Below are positions 10,957 through 21,810 of a DNA stretch of 64,000 nt, piece after piece (within the stretch, counting starts at the first letter, position 1; every line of letters begins with the position of its first letter). A model generated the notes under the pieces. It ran no database searches and was not told the origin of the DNA. It worked only from the letters and a program-made list of their open reading frames with translations. Origin of the DNA: Arcuatula senhousia (lineage: Eukaryota > Mollusca > Bivalvia > Mytilida > Mytilidae); contig OZ020311.1 in assembly GCA_963971305.1 (NCBI GenBank), positions 6,758,001-6,822,000 of the forward strand. Direction: 5' to 3'. The translations under genes were made by a program, and so were the position numbers.

Positions 10957-12073
10957 ATCGGGATTTTTTATTGTTTCAGAAGAAAACGTCCGAGTAGTTC
11001 TGAAGCGCGGGAAAATTAGAGTGACCTCCCTTGGTCTACTTCCGTCCATGGAAATGTGAAAATGTGAAACCTATGACGAAAATGATTGATTATAAATGGT
11101 TAATAAACAATTTGTGCCTCAGGACTGATATAAACATTATCTTGTGTATGTGTGTGAACATCGCCAATGATAGGTATTAGAGGACAGCACGTTTTTACAG
11201 CGCTTTTCCCCCGGAAAGAAGGTAGGTCAAATTTTTATGTATTTTCATAACAAAAAAAATGGCGGACAGTTGTCTGCCTTGTGGTTTTTTATACGAGGGT
11301 AAATATCAATCAAAGCGCTAAAGCGTTTAAAGGCAAGCGAAATATAAAGAACTATAATAGATTTATTCTCTGTTAAAGTATATTGTTCAAAATGTTTGCA
11401 AATTATTAATTTTGGTGAGCGAAGAAAGGATCGTCATGCAGATGCCATCAAATTTAAAGTTAATGAACACAATTACACACACAAGACAGGTATCGTGTAA
11501 AAACGGTATCGATTGAAACACCCCTTCGATTAAAATGCACTCGTCCCAATGATGTGTATTATTTTGTACTGATTTTATGAATGGTGAAGCTAGAATCTGA
11601 ATCCATGCATTGACCAATCAAATGAGAGAAATATTTATACGAACCAATCAAGTAATAGATGAATGCATAATGTATATTCTATCGCCTTTAACTAAAAAGT
11701 TCGGCATGAAAGATGCAAAGGAATAAATAAAACTTGTGCCGGTCATATAAAGTGCCAATAAAAATTGAGATTTATAGAAGTGTATATCATGTTAAAAAAT
11801 ATTGAAAAGTAATATAGAAAATAAAGCATTTTCTTCCAGTCTGGATCCAGGAAAATCACTCCGTCTAGACAGAAAAAAAACGCGAAAATCATCACTACTC
11901 TATAGACTCCATAAGGCTTCGCTGGCGCTTGCCTAAAAATTATAAAAACGTTAGAAATACGGGTCAGACATGCGTATTCAAACACAATATGAGGCACTCA
12001 AGGGATTATTATGCAAATAAGCCAGGAATAAGGTAAAACACCGAGAATCACAGTTTGTACCCAAGCGCCTGTG
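10957..12073 (-). repeat. Right 1,117-bp terminal inverted repeat
   Basis: Reverse complement of 632-1748 with no gap in the alignment. I saw no substitution in the segments compared by eye, including the two shared open frames and the inner end. Confidence 0.9.
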
Positions 12074-12081
12074 CGTTAAAG
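12074..12081. repeat. Right target-site duplication (8 bp)
   Basis: Exact copy of cgttaaag directly after the right terminus, which ends GCGCCTGTG. Confidence 0.9.
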
Positions 12082-12289
12082 AAGAAAAATGTTGTTTACA
12101 AAATTTAAATATTTAATAAATTATGTATCGGTTATGGATTTGAAATTCGAGAATAAACCATCAGGAAACTATTTTTTTTGGGGGGGGGGATACACAGAAA
12201 AACTACGTGTCGAACAAAATATTTGTCATAAGAAAAGAATATTTTTTTAGCGCTGTTCATAATAATAAACTTTGATCTCATAAAGACAA
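12082..12289. other. Host flank right of the transposon
   Basis: Contains the right arm (12105-12153) of the older inverted repeat described for the left flank, then a T/G homopolymer patch at 12172-12190. No gene seen. Confidence 0.4.
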
Positions 12290-12583
12290 AGTATCATCAC
12301 ATAATGACAAAGTATCACCACATAATGAAGAAGTATCATCACATAATGAAAAAGTACCATCACATAATGACAAAGTACCATCACATAATGACAAAGTATC
12401 ATCACATAATGAAGAAGTACCATCACATAATGACAAAGTATCATCACATAATGACAAAGTATCACCACATAATGAAGAAGTATCATCACATAATGACAAA
12501 GTACCATCACATAATGACAAAGTACCATCACATAATGACAAAGTATCATCACATAATGAAGAAGTATCATCACATCATGAAAC
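12290..12583. repeat. 21-bp minisatellite, about 14 copies
   Basis: The unit is close to catcacataatgacaaagta, period 21 bp, with small variants (gac/gaa, tat/tac). Because 21 is a multiple of three and the unit lacks stops in several frames, it stays open on both strands and gives false heptad proteins. I see no sign that it is translated. Confidence 0.9.
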
Positions 12584-12645
12584 ACGTCATCATAAGGCAG
12601 CTATGGCGTTCCATAGATCCTAGTTATATCATCACACGTGCATAA

Positions 12646-13317
12646 GATTACAATTAGAACCTTTATTTCGAACCTGAAATATGCATTTTTTTATTTGACT
12701 GCTTAAATCAAATAATTGCATCCTTGAAAATCTTCAACAAATTATTTTAACTGAAATTTTTTTTAAATTTTAAACCAGTGTAACATGAATGCAAACTTTT
12801 TTATCAATCTACATGTAATTTTAATGTATTGCTATGCTATTTTGAAGAACTCGTTTCTGTGTCATATTGTATGCAGTTGTAGTGAATTTTAAAACATTAA
12901 CCAAAAATAGGCTTTGGTGATTTTTTACATCAGTCGATTGATGATTCTCAGCTAGCTACCAGTAACAGCGAGTATTCTATAGAGAGTTCCTTTACCGTCC
13001 TTTCATTTGTTCTTGTTGTCTTTTGTTTAAGGTTCTCTCTAGTGGAATTGAGCTTTGATCGATTTGATTTTAATTGTGTGTTAAGATTTTGTGCTTTGTC
13101 TAGGAATATTGATTAAGGTAAGGTTGGGCCCAAAAAATAGTTTAACTGCGCCACATATTATATTGATGTTTTCTGTCCCTTGTTTAAGAAGAGGTCTATC
13201 TGTGACTATTTCATGACTGGATTTGAATTATATGCATGTTAATTTGACCATGCAGAACCGCGAGCAGCGCCTACTGTCCTCGTTGAAGGCTGCTCACGGT
13301 TGTCCATTGTGGTTTTT
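12646..13317. other. Non-coding stretch before the monooxygenase exons
   Basis: No convincing exon. Upstream exons of the monooxygenase gene, with the signal peptide, should lie in or beyond this stretch but I could not identify them. Confidence 0.4.
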
Positions 13318-13780
13318 ATACCCCGCCACACGAAGTGGCAGGGTATTATGTTATACCCTCAGTTTTTTTCGGTGTCTGTCCGTCCGTCTGTCCGTCCGTC
13401 CGTCCGTCCGTCCCCCGAAGGTTTCCGACCAATAACTTGAAAACACGTCAAAGGATTTGAATGATATTTTGCACAGCTGTTTAGTACAATAAAATACAGG
13501 TCAAGTTCGATTGCCAGCATGATCCAAAAAATAGTTTTCGAGATAGGCCACTTTGAAAAATCAAATTTCATGAAATTTTGAGTTTCCGACCAATTACTGG
13601 AAAACGCGTCATGGGATTCAAATGATATTTTGTACAGCTACTGAGTACAGTAAAATACAGGTCAAGTAAAATTTCCAGCATGATCTGAAAAACAGTTTTC
13701 GAGATAGGCCACTTTGAAATCAAATTTTATGAACTTTTGATATTAAAACGTGGCGGGGTAATGTCCCATTACATGCCCTA
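13318..13780. mobile_element. Pearl/Helentron-like non-autonomous element H1
   Basis: The left end forms a hairpin, TACCCCGCCAC-acgaa-GTGGCAGGGTA. The right end carries GTGGCGGGGTA (13750-13760), complementary to the left arm. Between them lie a (GTCC)n microsatellite at 13375-13412 and two tandem units of about 157 bp, each beginning near TTTCCGACCAAT. The layout of hairpin, microsatellite, tandem core and terminal arm matches the known pearl and HINE/DINE-type elements. Confidence 0.65.
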
Positions 13781-14504
13781 TTTTTCTACATTGTGATTGT
13801 GGGCTGTGTCGCGTACACTTATTCCACATCTCATTAATTTCTATTTAACTCTTTGATATTGATGCAATTTGTTTTTATGGGTAATTGTGGGAATACAAAA
13901 ATCTTGTTTCCATTGTTAAGCAATCAAAATTTCAACAAACTTTAAATTGAATTTAAGTGCAGATTGTATAAATTATATTTCTACATTTTAACAAATAAAT
14001 GGGTTTCATACAGTCCAATTCTAGTTTTATAACCTTTTCTAAATCATGTAATATGCATCTTATATTTGAGATCTATTTTTATTAATCTTATTAGACTGTT
14101 ATGAGAAGTATGAAGGAACCTATATTTCAAAACCGTTAATAAATTCTAGGCTAAATGGAGTCCTTTACGAATTTAAGTCTGTTTTAGGATTATGGTACAT
14201 AAATTTGTATGTTATTTCAAAACCAAAACTCTTCTTTTAAGCTTTTCCGTGCTGTATGATTCACTTTGATTTCCTTATTTTCTATCAATTTTGTATTTTT
14301 ACTTTCTTGATTAAGGAAAATGCTATATGCTTATGTAAAATCCCTCCCTGTGCAAGTGAGGCTTTGAAGGGCCCAAATTGAGCTAACTCTAATCGAGTAA
14401 AATTTAATCGGTAGTTCTATATGTGGTTTTAATTTAAATCTATATATGGTTTTATAGTAGATCATTTATGAAGTTTTATCTCGTTTCTGTTGATTCATTT
14501 CCAG
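13781..14504. other. Probable intron upstream of the first recognised monooxygenase exon
   Basis: AT-rich, no convincing exon. The 45 bp around 13800-13845 resemble 40405-40450 (both contain acacttattccacatctcatta), a small dispersed repeat. Confidence 0.35.
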
Positions 14505-17500
14505 GAATTTGTGAACCGTTGGAGTCTGACAAATGTAAGGAACAGAATGATTGGTTAGACTGTAGTGAAGATGATAATTGTGCTGCTTTAAACCAACAAG
14601 GTAACATTAGGATTGAATCAATGTTTCAATAGACCAAGTCGAAATAACAGTCAATAGGTAGTGGTTGTAATGAATATTCTACTTCAAGCCAAAAAATAAT
14701 AATAAAATGCCATTTAGCCTTAAAGCAGCTGTCAAACTTAACAAGTTTAACGTTACTACTTGAAGTTATTGACATAACTGTGCTGCTAAAGCAAAATAAG
14801 TAAATTCTAACTGGAACAGCTAACACAATTTAAAAAGCCGAACAAACATTCAAGCACTGTGCATTCACTTAAACTTTCTGCAGACGTGCTGGTCTTTGAA
14901 TTCTGGATAATATTGACAATATTAGATTGGTTCAAGAGATGTGTCTGCTGTAATAGACTAGCTGTTAGCTTGTTTATTACCATTCCTTGTCTTTGCCGAC
15001 TATCTACGCATTTAAAGATGCTATCTTTTGCAGATGTGAAGAAAATTGAGTTACGGATACCAAAAGTAACAATCCCAACGAAACAAACAACCTACCAGTG
15101 TCAGATTTTCGACCTACCAGAAGTTAACAGAGGCACCTATCACATGATCGGAACTAAGCCAATCATAGACAACAAGGATATCACTCATCACATACTCCTG
15201 TTCGGTTGTGATGAGCGAAGTATGTCAGGTTTAAAAACCAATATATTTAAATTATTTGTTGTTAATATGACAAAAGGTCAGACATGAATTTTTTATAACC
15301 AAAATGTATTACAGAACGATACTTTTATGTACATAGGAATGGTTTCGGGAATAGTTGTCAAGAATTTAATGCTTTGATAATTTTGAAATTAAAGTGGTAA
15401 AGACCCTTTTCAATATAAAAATCTTTTATACCCATTTCATAAGCGTCAAATTGGTCGTTAATGAGACTCACAAAAGCCTTTATCACTTACCTGGTCCTTA
15501 AGCTTTAATTGGTTTCCACAATGAGCTATTACCCCTGTAAGCTTTGACCAAATGGATACCTTTGTAGAGCTAAATGAGCTGAAAATTTAAGCAACCAACA
15601 GCTTTTCTCTATTTGCAACAGTTTTCTTTCGGTATGGCAATAACATTAGAAAACCGTTATTTTTACATTAATAGGCCCATAAATCCTTTAAAAGATCAAT
15701 CGTGTCAAGTTTCATAAAATTCTGTTCAGTTTCAGAGGAAATTTGAACTCAAATAGGCAACTTTTGAAGAACATTACTTACCAGTCTGAATGTCTTTGTT
15801 TAGGTGGTCCTCTAGAGTTCATCGACAACGTTCCTTATGAATGTGGTATGCTTGCCCACAGACAATGTGTTCATATCATTGGCACATGGACTGTTGGTTC
15901 AACTGGTGATTGCTTCCATAATTCTTCTGGATTTAGAATCGGTCAGAATGGATTTAAACGCGTCGCAATGCAGGTTCGAGAAATAAATTATTTTCAACTG
16001 TAGAAATGAAAGTAAATGATGATGATCGCACTATAAAGGTTCATGTATAAAGCTGCCTTTCTTTTTCGTTAAATGACACTCACTATCCTAAATACTAGTA
16101 TACTTTTCGATCATATCATTGTCAAAACTTAGTTAAACAACCTTTCATTGTGTTTGCCAACTTAAAGAAGCAGAGGTACCAATTGGGCATTCTAATGTCT
16201 TAAGTCCGAAATGCCATGAAAAACAGACAACAGAAACGAGAACAACACAAAATCAACCTCACAGTCAAAAGTTGTAATGCGAGTGAACTCTTGTGTTTCA
16301 GATGGGTAGGCAGTTATCATATATTGAAACAGATCTGTCGCGTTGCTACATGTAATGATAAGTTATGTTGTAAAACCTTGTGAATTTCCAACGTCAATTG
16401 TATCTTTTTAGATTCACTGGAATAATCCAAGTTTGATTCCGAATCTAACTGATTCATCGGGATTGGAATTGTACTACACAAAGATCCTCCGATCGTACGA
16501 TGCAGGAATGTTTGTTTTTGGACAAGAATATCTGGAAATCCCGCCAGAAAAACCGGAAGTTACGTTTCAGTCCTCTTGTTCTCCAGACTGCACAAAAGTC
16601 ATGTTTCCGAAAAGTGTTTATATTACGAGAGCTGTCAATCACATGCATTATCAAGGTAAGATTGTGGCATAAATTAAGGTTTGAACTGGAATCACTCTTT
16701 CTGCATTTTTTATTTTGTTTGCTTTATTTTTTGGGGGCACTTTTCTTAATTCTTAACAATTCATTTGGTCATGATACTCTAATTCTCCACTTTACGACCA
16801 TTTTATATCAATTCTTTAGTTATTTTTCTCTATTCCTCAAGCCTTATCCACAGTTCATTAAAGTGTTGGTTTATTCCAAAGAACAGTTTCTTGATACACT
16901 TGTTTTTCGTTAAGAAGAAAGATCATTCAAAAATATTTATATTGTGTAGGAGATTACAATCCCAATCCATTTTCTAAAGTAACTTGTCTTTTCAATGATA
17001 ATATTATTATTTCATGGCTTTTTAGTCAATGATTACACAGATTGAGTTTAAAGTTACTTCTGCTTCCTTTCCATTTATTTGTGGCTTTTATATTTTTCAA
17101 CATCCAGGTAGAAGTCAGAAAATAGAAATTTACAGAAATAACATAAAAATTAGAGATATAACAAACGATGATAATTACAGTTATGAAAGACCGATATTTT
17201 ACAAGTAAGTCTTTTCTTTTGCACTTTTGTTCATTTTATCTGTCGCTGTTGACTTTATGTCCGTTTCTCTCATAGTGTCTTGTTTTTTTTCCTGATTTCT
17301 GGTGCAGTCAAACGAATTTTCAACAAAATAATGTAAAAAAAAAATATTATACTAGTAGTCCTTCATCAGTACTTTATGATGTTTAACAACCTGTAGAGAG
17401 ATATGTTATAATATTACATATGGTTTATCATTCTTACATTTTCATTGGATTATTTGGTCATGTGATTTTAGTGATATTTAGTGTATTTCTTTGCTTTGGA

Positions 17501-19143
17501 AATAAAAACGATGCATTTTTGGTATATTGACGCTATGTTTCTATTTTTGCCCATATTGACGCTATGTTACTTAATTTAGATCCGGATATTCGTCCGTTCT
17601 TGGCATATTTTATACACATCTGTGTGACGTCATTTAGACGTACTAAATATTGGCATAGTTTGCAACGGAGCTTTCACTTTTTTTTTCTTTTTTTTCTTGG
17701 TAACGGTGTGGGAAAAGATACAAAACCAACAATGATTTTGTTTAAAATGTTAAGAATTTAATAAATTACAATTGATTTTTCGGTTAGTACGTGAATTGTA
17801 AATGCAGAAATATTGGGTTACCGCCATGACCACCAAGACAAAAGGTGAAAAGAATGCAGTGAAGAAGGGTATGTTTGTCAGCATTTTACCCAGACGTAAT
17901 AAACTGACTGCCCAAAAATTTAGCCTAGAAAAAATAACAATTAAGGTGTGGAAGATTTCCTAGGTAAATTAGTTAATTTTTGTTTTGATATTGCAAGTCA
18001 AAAAATTATGACATCGAAAAAAACGTAAAAAAAAACTGCGAATTTGAATTACATGATGTTAAAACAGCAATTCATTTTACTCTAATTAAAAAAAAACCAC
18101 ATATGTAATATAACAATGATGGACTTTTGACTCTGTCAATACATTATATATGGACCTGTTAGGAATATATTGACCTCGGACTTCGTCCTCGTTCAATATA
18201 TGCCTAACAGGTCCATATATAATGTATTGACCTCGTTAAAAGTCCATAATTGATAAATATTTGTCTTTGCCTTTTCAGCAAATATTTTTTATAGTTCTGT
18301 TAAATTCGAAATTTGTACATCATTCTTATTTTCAATTACAAGTACTAGTATTATGATATGCTCAAGTATGTAAATGCATTGTTATCTATTTTGAAGATTT
18401 GATCCTCCAATAGAAATAAAGCCAGGCGATGAAATCAGAACTACTTGCAGCTTTTCCTCATTATCGTCCAATGAAACGACATATTTTGGCGAAGGAACTT
18501 CCGACGAAATGTGCTACGGTTTTGTAACATATTACCCCGTTCAGGATATAGCATTACCTTCGTCTTCCAGAATTCCGACCAGTACCTCCCCGTGGTGGAA
18601 GACGGGCCCTGTCTCCAGGGCGTATGTACCTGGAACAGCTAACACTGGCGGTGGTGTGTCATGGGCTGGACGACCCATGGCACATAGCGAGTCTATACCT
18701 GTTTAGGTATTAAAGTCGACGCAGAGGGGCTTTCCCCTAGTCGCGACTATAAATACCCATCAGCAGTAGCATTACCTTACTGTACCACGTGGAAGACAGT
18801 GGATAAATGTAAACGATATTTACCAGCATTTAACGGTGAAATTCGAGGATGCAAATGGCGGGAATTTCTCTCGAGGTCTACGGAATACATAGGTATAATG
18901 ATGCTTGAGCTTGCTATGCATTGTGACCATACTTGTTCACAGAATTGTACAGAAAAGGTGAAACTTTTAAGACAACACGAATGTCTGCAAGGTGACCTTG
19001 GGGAGTTTATGGTGCACAAGCTGTATAGTCAATACAATGGAATCCATCTTTTGTTAGATTGTTATAGGGAAAACAAATCATCAATTTTAACACAGTCAAG
19101 CATTGTGATAGTTTTATATTTTATACTGCAGCTTGTATTTTGA
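14505..19143 (+). CDS. DBH/MOXD-family copper monooxygenase, 3' part, last exon interrupted
   Basis: Exons by GT-AG joins that keep frame: 14505-14600, 15034-15219, 15804-15973, 16412-16655, 17108-17204 and 18397-19143. The family hydroxylates small substrates with two coppers and ascorbate. Every expected copper ligand is present: the His pair in DITHHILLFGC and the His in MQIHWNNP (CuA), the His-x-His in NHMHYQG and the Met in TSDEMCYGF (CuB). Many cysteines suggest a secreted or luminal protein. The C-terminus ends in a hydrophobic tail (IVIVLYFILQLVF) that could be a membrane or GPI signal. Exon 1 listed here begins in phase 1, so upstream exons are missing from this annotation. The last exon is broken by a 206-bp insert (18561-18766) that shifts frame and adds stops. 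Without it the frame runs YYPVQDIALPYC through to the TGA at 19143. Confidence 0.75.
16160..16360 (-). repeat. Dispersed retroelement-tail repeat, copy A
   Basis: Shares words such as gaagcagaggtaccaa and aagtccgaaa with 20106-20388 and others. On the minus strand it resembles the region after the retroelement frame at 20389-20880, so it is best read as a 5'-truncated tail copy inside a monooxygenase intron. Confidence 0.55.
18119..18247. repeat. Foldback (palindromic) element
   Basis: Arms of about 50-55 bp: ATGGACTTTTGAC and TCAATACATTATATATGGAC on the left, and their complements on the right ending in AAAAGTCCAT. A short centre around 18172-18190 reads gacctcggacttcgtcctcg, itself a small hairpin. 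No coding capacity. It lies in a monooxygenase intron. Confidence 0.7.
18561..18766 (+). mobile_element. 206-bp hairpin-rich insert in the monooxygenase coding exon
   Basis: The insert is flanked by a 12-bp direct repeat, tagcattacctt, at 18549-18560 and 18767-18778. Removing the insert and one repeat (218 bp) restores the frame. The insert is much richer in G+C than its surroundings and contains successive hairpins: GCCCTG-tctc-CAGGGC, a 10-bp-arm stem TGTG.CATGGG...CCCATG.CACA, ATACCT-gttt-AGGTAT, and AGTCG...AGGGG-cttt-CCCCT...CGACT. The long direct repeat suggests target-primed insertion of a structured RNA or SINE-like unit. I recognise no A/B box or known RNA. Confidence 0.6.
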
Positions 19144-19410
19144 TATAAAATGTATGCATCAAATGCTTTTATGTCTTCTCATATAATGCTAGATTCATTA
19201 AGGGTCTATCGGAAGGTTTTGCCTTCTGGTCTAAGGTTTAGCGTTTTACCAGTGCTATATCAAAAATGTTTGAACCCATTGCCACAATGTCATGACGCTT
19301 TTTTGTCCCCACTTTATTATGATCTCAAGTTCAAACATAAATTAAATGTTTCATATCTCAGTTCCTAGAAATAAAATTACAACAAAGTTCCAGACATGAT
19401 AACTTTTGCT
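19144..19410. other. 3' region of the monooxygenase gene
   Basis: Follows the TGA at 19141-19143. It probably contains the 3' UTR; an AATAAA-type signal (aaataaaatt) occurs near 19368. No further gene seen. Confidence 0.35.
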
Positions 19411-19454
19411 ACTCCTGACTCCCGTTTCGTCTATTCAAGACTCATCAGAGGCCC
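19411..19454 (-). ncRNA. Hammerhead ribozyme motif (type I, minimal stem III)
   Basis: Read on the minus strand: stem I part CCT, core CTGATGA, stem II GTCT-tgaat-AGAC, core GAAA, stem III AC-ggga-GT, cleavage triplet ending in C at 19417, then AGG closing stem I (three pairs). All invariant hammerhead core bases are present. Expected cleavage lies between 19417 and 19416 on the minus strand. Hammerheads of this kind occur in bivalve repeat elements and in retrozymes. It lies about 0.9 kb past the end of a retroelement frame on the same strand. Confidence 0.65.
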
Positions 19455-20105
19455 TCTATCTTAAGATTGAAAATGCAAAACACTAACAAATATGAAGAGC
19501 AAAGAACAACAATTGGAAACCAAGTTATGCCTAAGATCAACCTATGGCTGGGGTCTGGGCAATTTTGAAATTTTGAACGGATAATTTATAGCTTTGATCT
19601 TCAAAACAAAAGTTTTGTTTGGTGTAAGATGTCAATTTAAAAGAAGTCATCCAATGGCTCCCAAAATTAAACTCTAGTTAGAAGTGTAGTTGATAAAGGG
19701 TATCTACAATCCTACCGAATAAATATTGCCGAAAAGGGACGATTAGTCTGAAGGGTCATGAAGAAATACTAAAGTAAAGTAAAGATCGCAATGATCCTGC
19801 GATACTGGTGTGATATCTTAAAAGAAATAAAAAAAGTTTGATTTTATAACGGCTAACTCTTTCTGCCATTGTGATCTTAGAGACCGATAGTAACAAAACA
19901 AAAACAAAACAAAAAAAAACAAAAACAAAAAAAGTACAAAACTACATCAACATAAATCACTGTTGTGAGGAACAAAAGGGGTGGTAAGATGATGGTCTCG
20001 ATTTAATAGAGACAACCAAAACAAACATATATATGACACATTTCCTCACAGAGGTTTGAATTTTCAGACAATGACTGATACCATTCAAAGGTTGAAATCG
20101 TTGGT
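19455..20105. other. Non-coding stretch with CAAAA-rich tract
   Basis: No gene seen. An A-rich (CAAAA)n tract spans about 19893-19936, which on the minus strand would be a T-rich run. Confidence 0.4.
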
Positions 20106-20388
20106 CTAAGGTCGGGTATCAAATTCTAACACGAATATTGTGACACTTAAGTGGAAGAAGCAGAGGTACCAATGGGGTATCCGAATGTCAAAAGTCCGAA
20201 AGGGCAGAGACAAAACCAGTAAACACCAAAGACAGGACAAAAACAGACAACATGTAAAACATGGAAACACAAAATAACTGAATATCAATCAACAACGCGA
20301 ACTCCAGTCGAAACAAGAGTGAACTGAGATGCTCCGGAAGAGTAAGCAGTTCCTGCTAGCTATAGCATATCCGTCACGTTGCCAACAG
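20106..20388 (-). repeat. 3' tail of a retroelement, type copy
   Basis: Directly follows the retroelement frame at 20389-20880 on the minus strand. Related copies sit at 16160-16360, 21310-21450, 42528-42730 (minus) and 41195-41385 (plus). The minus strand reads ...tgtctctgccctttcggact...cattggtacctctgcttctt. Copy number and 5' truncation fit a retrotransposon tail. Confidence 0.5.
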
Positions 20389-20880
20389 TCAATTTAGCGT
20401 GTCAAATCCGGTAAAAGAAGACAAAATAAAACTATATGTCAAACCAACATCTTCACTCATCTGAGAGATCGAAATCCCATATTTGTCTTTAAGTGGATGA
20501 TGTCTTCTGTAAAATTTCTTGAGTGAAGACAGCAACCGAGGAGCAACATAACCCTGTGTTAGCAATTTTTGCGTGAGACGTGCCGCTCTGCTAAGGAAAT
20601 CGATGTAAGTCCCGCACGCTCTGGAGTAACGAATCAATTGAGATAAGTAAACTCCATAAGCTGGAGCGGACGGAATGTTGCTACACAAGAAGGGAAAGTT
20701 GACAATTGGAAAGTTGAAGTCCCCACGTTTGTCATAGGGCCTTGTTGAAAGTCTTCCTTGGAAAGCAGTAACCGGATTAATGTTTTGTAGAAATTCTAAT
20801 TCCAAATTCAAATAAACTCCTTGGTATCGATTACTTTGGCGGAAAACGTTCCATAGCATTTTCAAAAGAAGAAAGTGCAT
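20389..20880 (-). pseudogene. C-terminal fragment of a reverse-transcriptase retroelement
   Basis: An open frame of 163 codons contains blocks typical of the region after the polymerase in a widespread metazoan retroelement type: RPYDKRGDFNFPIVNFPFL, APAYGVYLSQLIRYSRACG and LKKFYRRHH. The catalytic reverse-transcriptase part and upstream domains are missing in the open frame, so this is a remnant. The element class (Penelope-like or non-LTR) cannot be decided from this piece. Confidence 0.55.
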
Positions 20881-21309
20881 TTATCGAAATGGGCTTTTAA
20901 TATTCCCAACCAATGTCAATTACAGCTTCTTTCTTACAAGTGATAAATAGAAGTCAATTTGCATGTCAAGATGTAATGTTTGCAAAAAGTTCCACGGAAA
21001 ACTCAAATGAAACGAGGCATCAGACGACTTACCCTAAATGAGGACATCAATTCAACTAAGTAACAAGTATCAATCCACCTTTAGACTAAAGTTTGTTTAA
21101 TCTAGCCTTCACTTTGTAAACCGATTTCCTAGAAGTTGCCAAATAAAGAGACACAGAAACCAATTTATTTTTAATTTCTGAAAATAAGAGCTGTTGGATA
21201 AGGACATTGGCTGTAATCGTTTTATACTAAAAACAGACTGAACATTCCATTTAATCAGATTTTGTCACAGTTGGGAATATTAATTATGTATGCAGTGATC
21301 AGCCATATG

Positions 21310-21450
21310 GAAGACGCAAAGGGGTATCTATCGGGCATTCAAATGTTGAAAGTCCGAAACCAACTGACACCAAAGTTACATACATTATCAATGAGACACT
21401 TAATATAGCAAATGAACCACGCAACATAACAAATGAAATACACTATAGCC
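21310..21450 (-). repeat. Dispersed retroelement-tail repeat, copy B (partial)
   Basis: Contains ggcattcaaatgttgaaagt followed by ccgaaac, matching the other tails, and runs into the assembly gap. Confidence 0.4.
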
Positions 21451-21459
21451 AATTAAACA

Positions 21460-21559
21460 NNNNNNNNNNNNNNNNNNNNNNNNNNNNNNNNNNNNNNNNN
21501 NNNNNNNNNNNNNNNNNNNNNNNNNNNNNNNNNNNNNNNNNNNNNNNNNNNNNNNNNNN
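21460..21559. other. Assembly gap of 100 N
   Basis: Exactly 100 undetermined bases, the usual placeholder for a gap of unknown size. It lies just upstream of the first recognised INTS5 exon and may hide its first exon. Confidence 0.99.
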
Positions 21560-21810
21560 TATCAAACTCTTCAGTTTATCATTAGTGCAAAGCCTTATTA
21601 ATATTCCAAGTCATATGTTTCAGATAAAATGAGATAGATTGAAACCTACAATCATAATTCAGTAGCACACTTTGGATGGTGCTATACTGTGAACAATGGT
21701 GTTCCTTAACAGTACCTGTATCTCAAATTTTTATTGGTTTAATATATCATTTAGACATACTTGTATGTTTATGAGCTATTATTGAACTTAATAATTTTAT
21801 TGAATTTCAG

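Larger units (their letters stand above)
632..12073. mobile_element. 11.4-kb P-superfamily-like DNA transposon with helicase and SGNH cargo
   Basis: The element starts CACAGGCGCTTGGGTAC and ends with its reverse complement. It is flanked by a perfect 8-bp direct repeat, cgttaaag, at 624-631 and 12074-12081. Terminal inverted repeats of 1,117 bp (632-1748 and 10957-12073) pair without indels: every position i matches 12705-i wherever I compared them. Inside are three genes: a spliced DDE transposase of P-element type (plus), a PIF1 helicase with SAP and PHD modules (minus), and an SGNH hydrolase (minus). The first two are convergent. An 8-bp duplication and CA...TG termini fit the P superfamily; hAT elements also make 8-bp duplications, but the transposase motifs favour P. 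Matching TIRs and a perfect duplication suggest a recent insertion. The helicase carries one stop codon, so this copy may not be fully autonomous. Confidence 0.88.

Noticed and set aside
632..12073. Helitron or Maverick identity for the large element because of the helicase and size
   Set aside because: No Rep/HUH domain, DNA polymerase, integrase or capsid gene. Target duplication and TIRs fit a DDE cut-and-paste element.
632..12073. hAT superfamily because of the 8-bp duplication
   Set aside because: Transposase blocks (LDEMSIQ, SLDGAQTNR, LNSDVIENVF) read as P/THAP9 type; no hAT dimerisation signature seen.
12247..12645. Long open frames on both strands (112-113 codons of heptad repeats)
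   Set aside because: They are by-products of a 21-bp minisatellite whose unit length is a multiple of three; no start context, splice sites or family match.
14859..15287. 142-codon frame with a hydrophobic N-terminus as a gene start for the monooxygenase
   Set aside because: It reads through an intron; the acceptor at 15031-15033 and the phase from the exon at 14505-14600 fit better.
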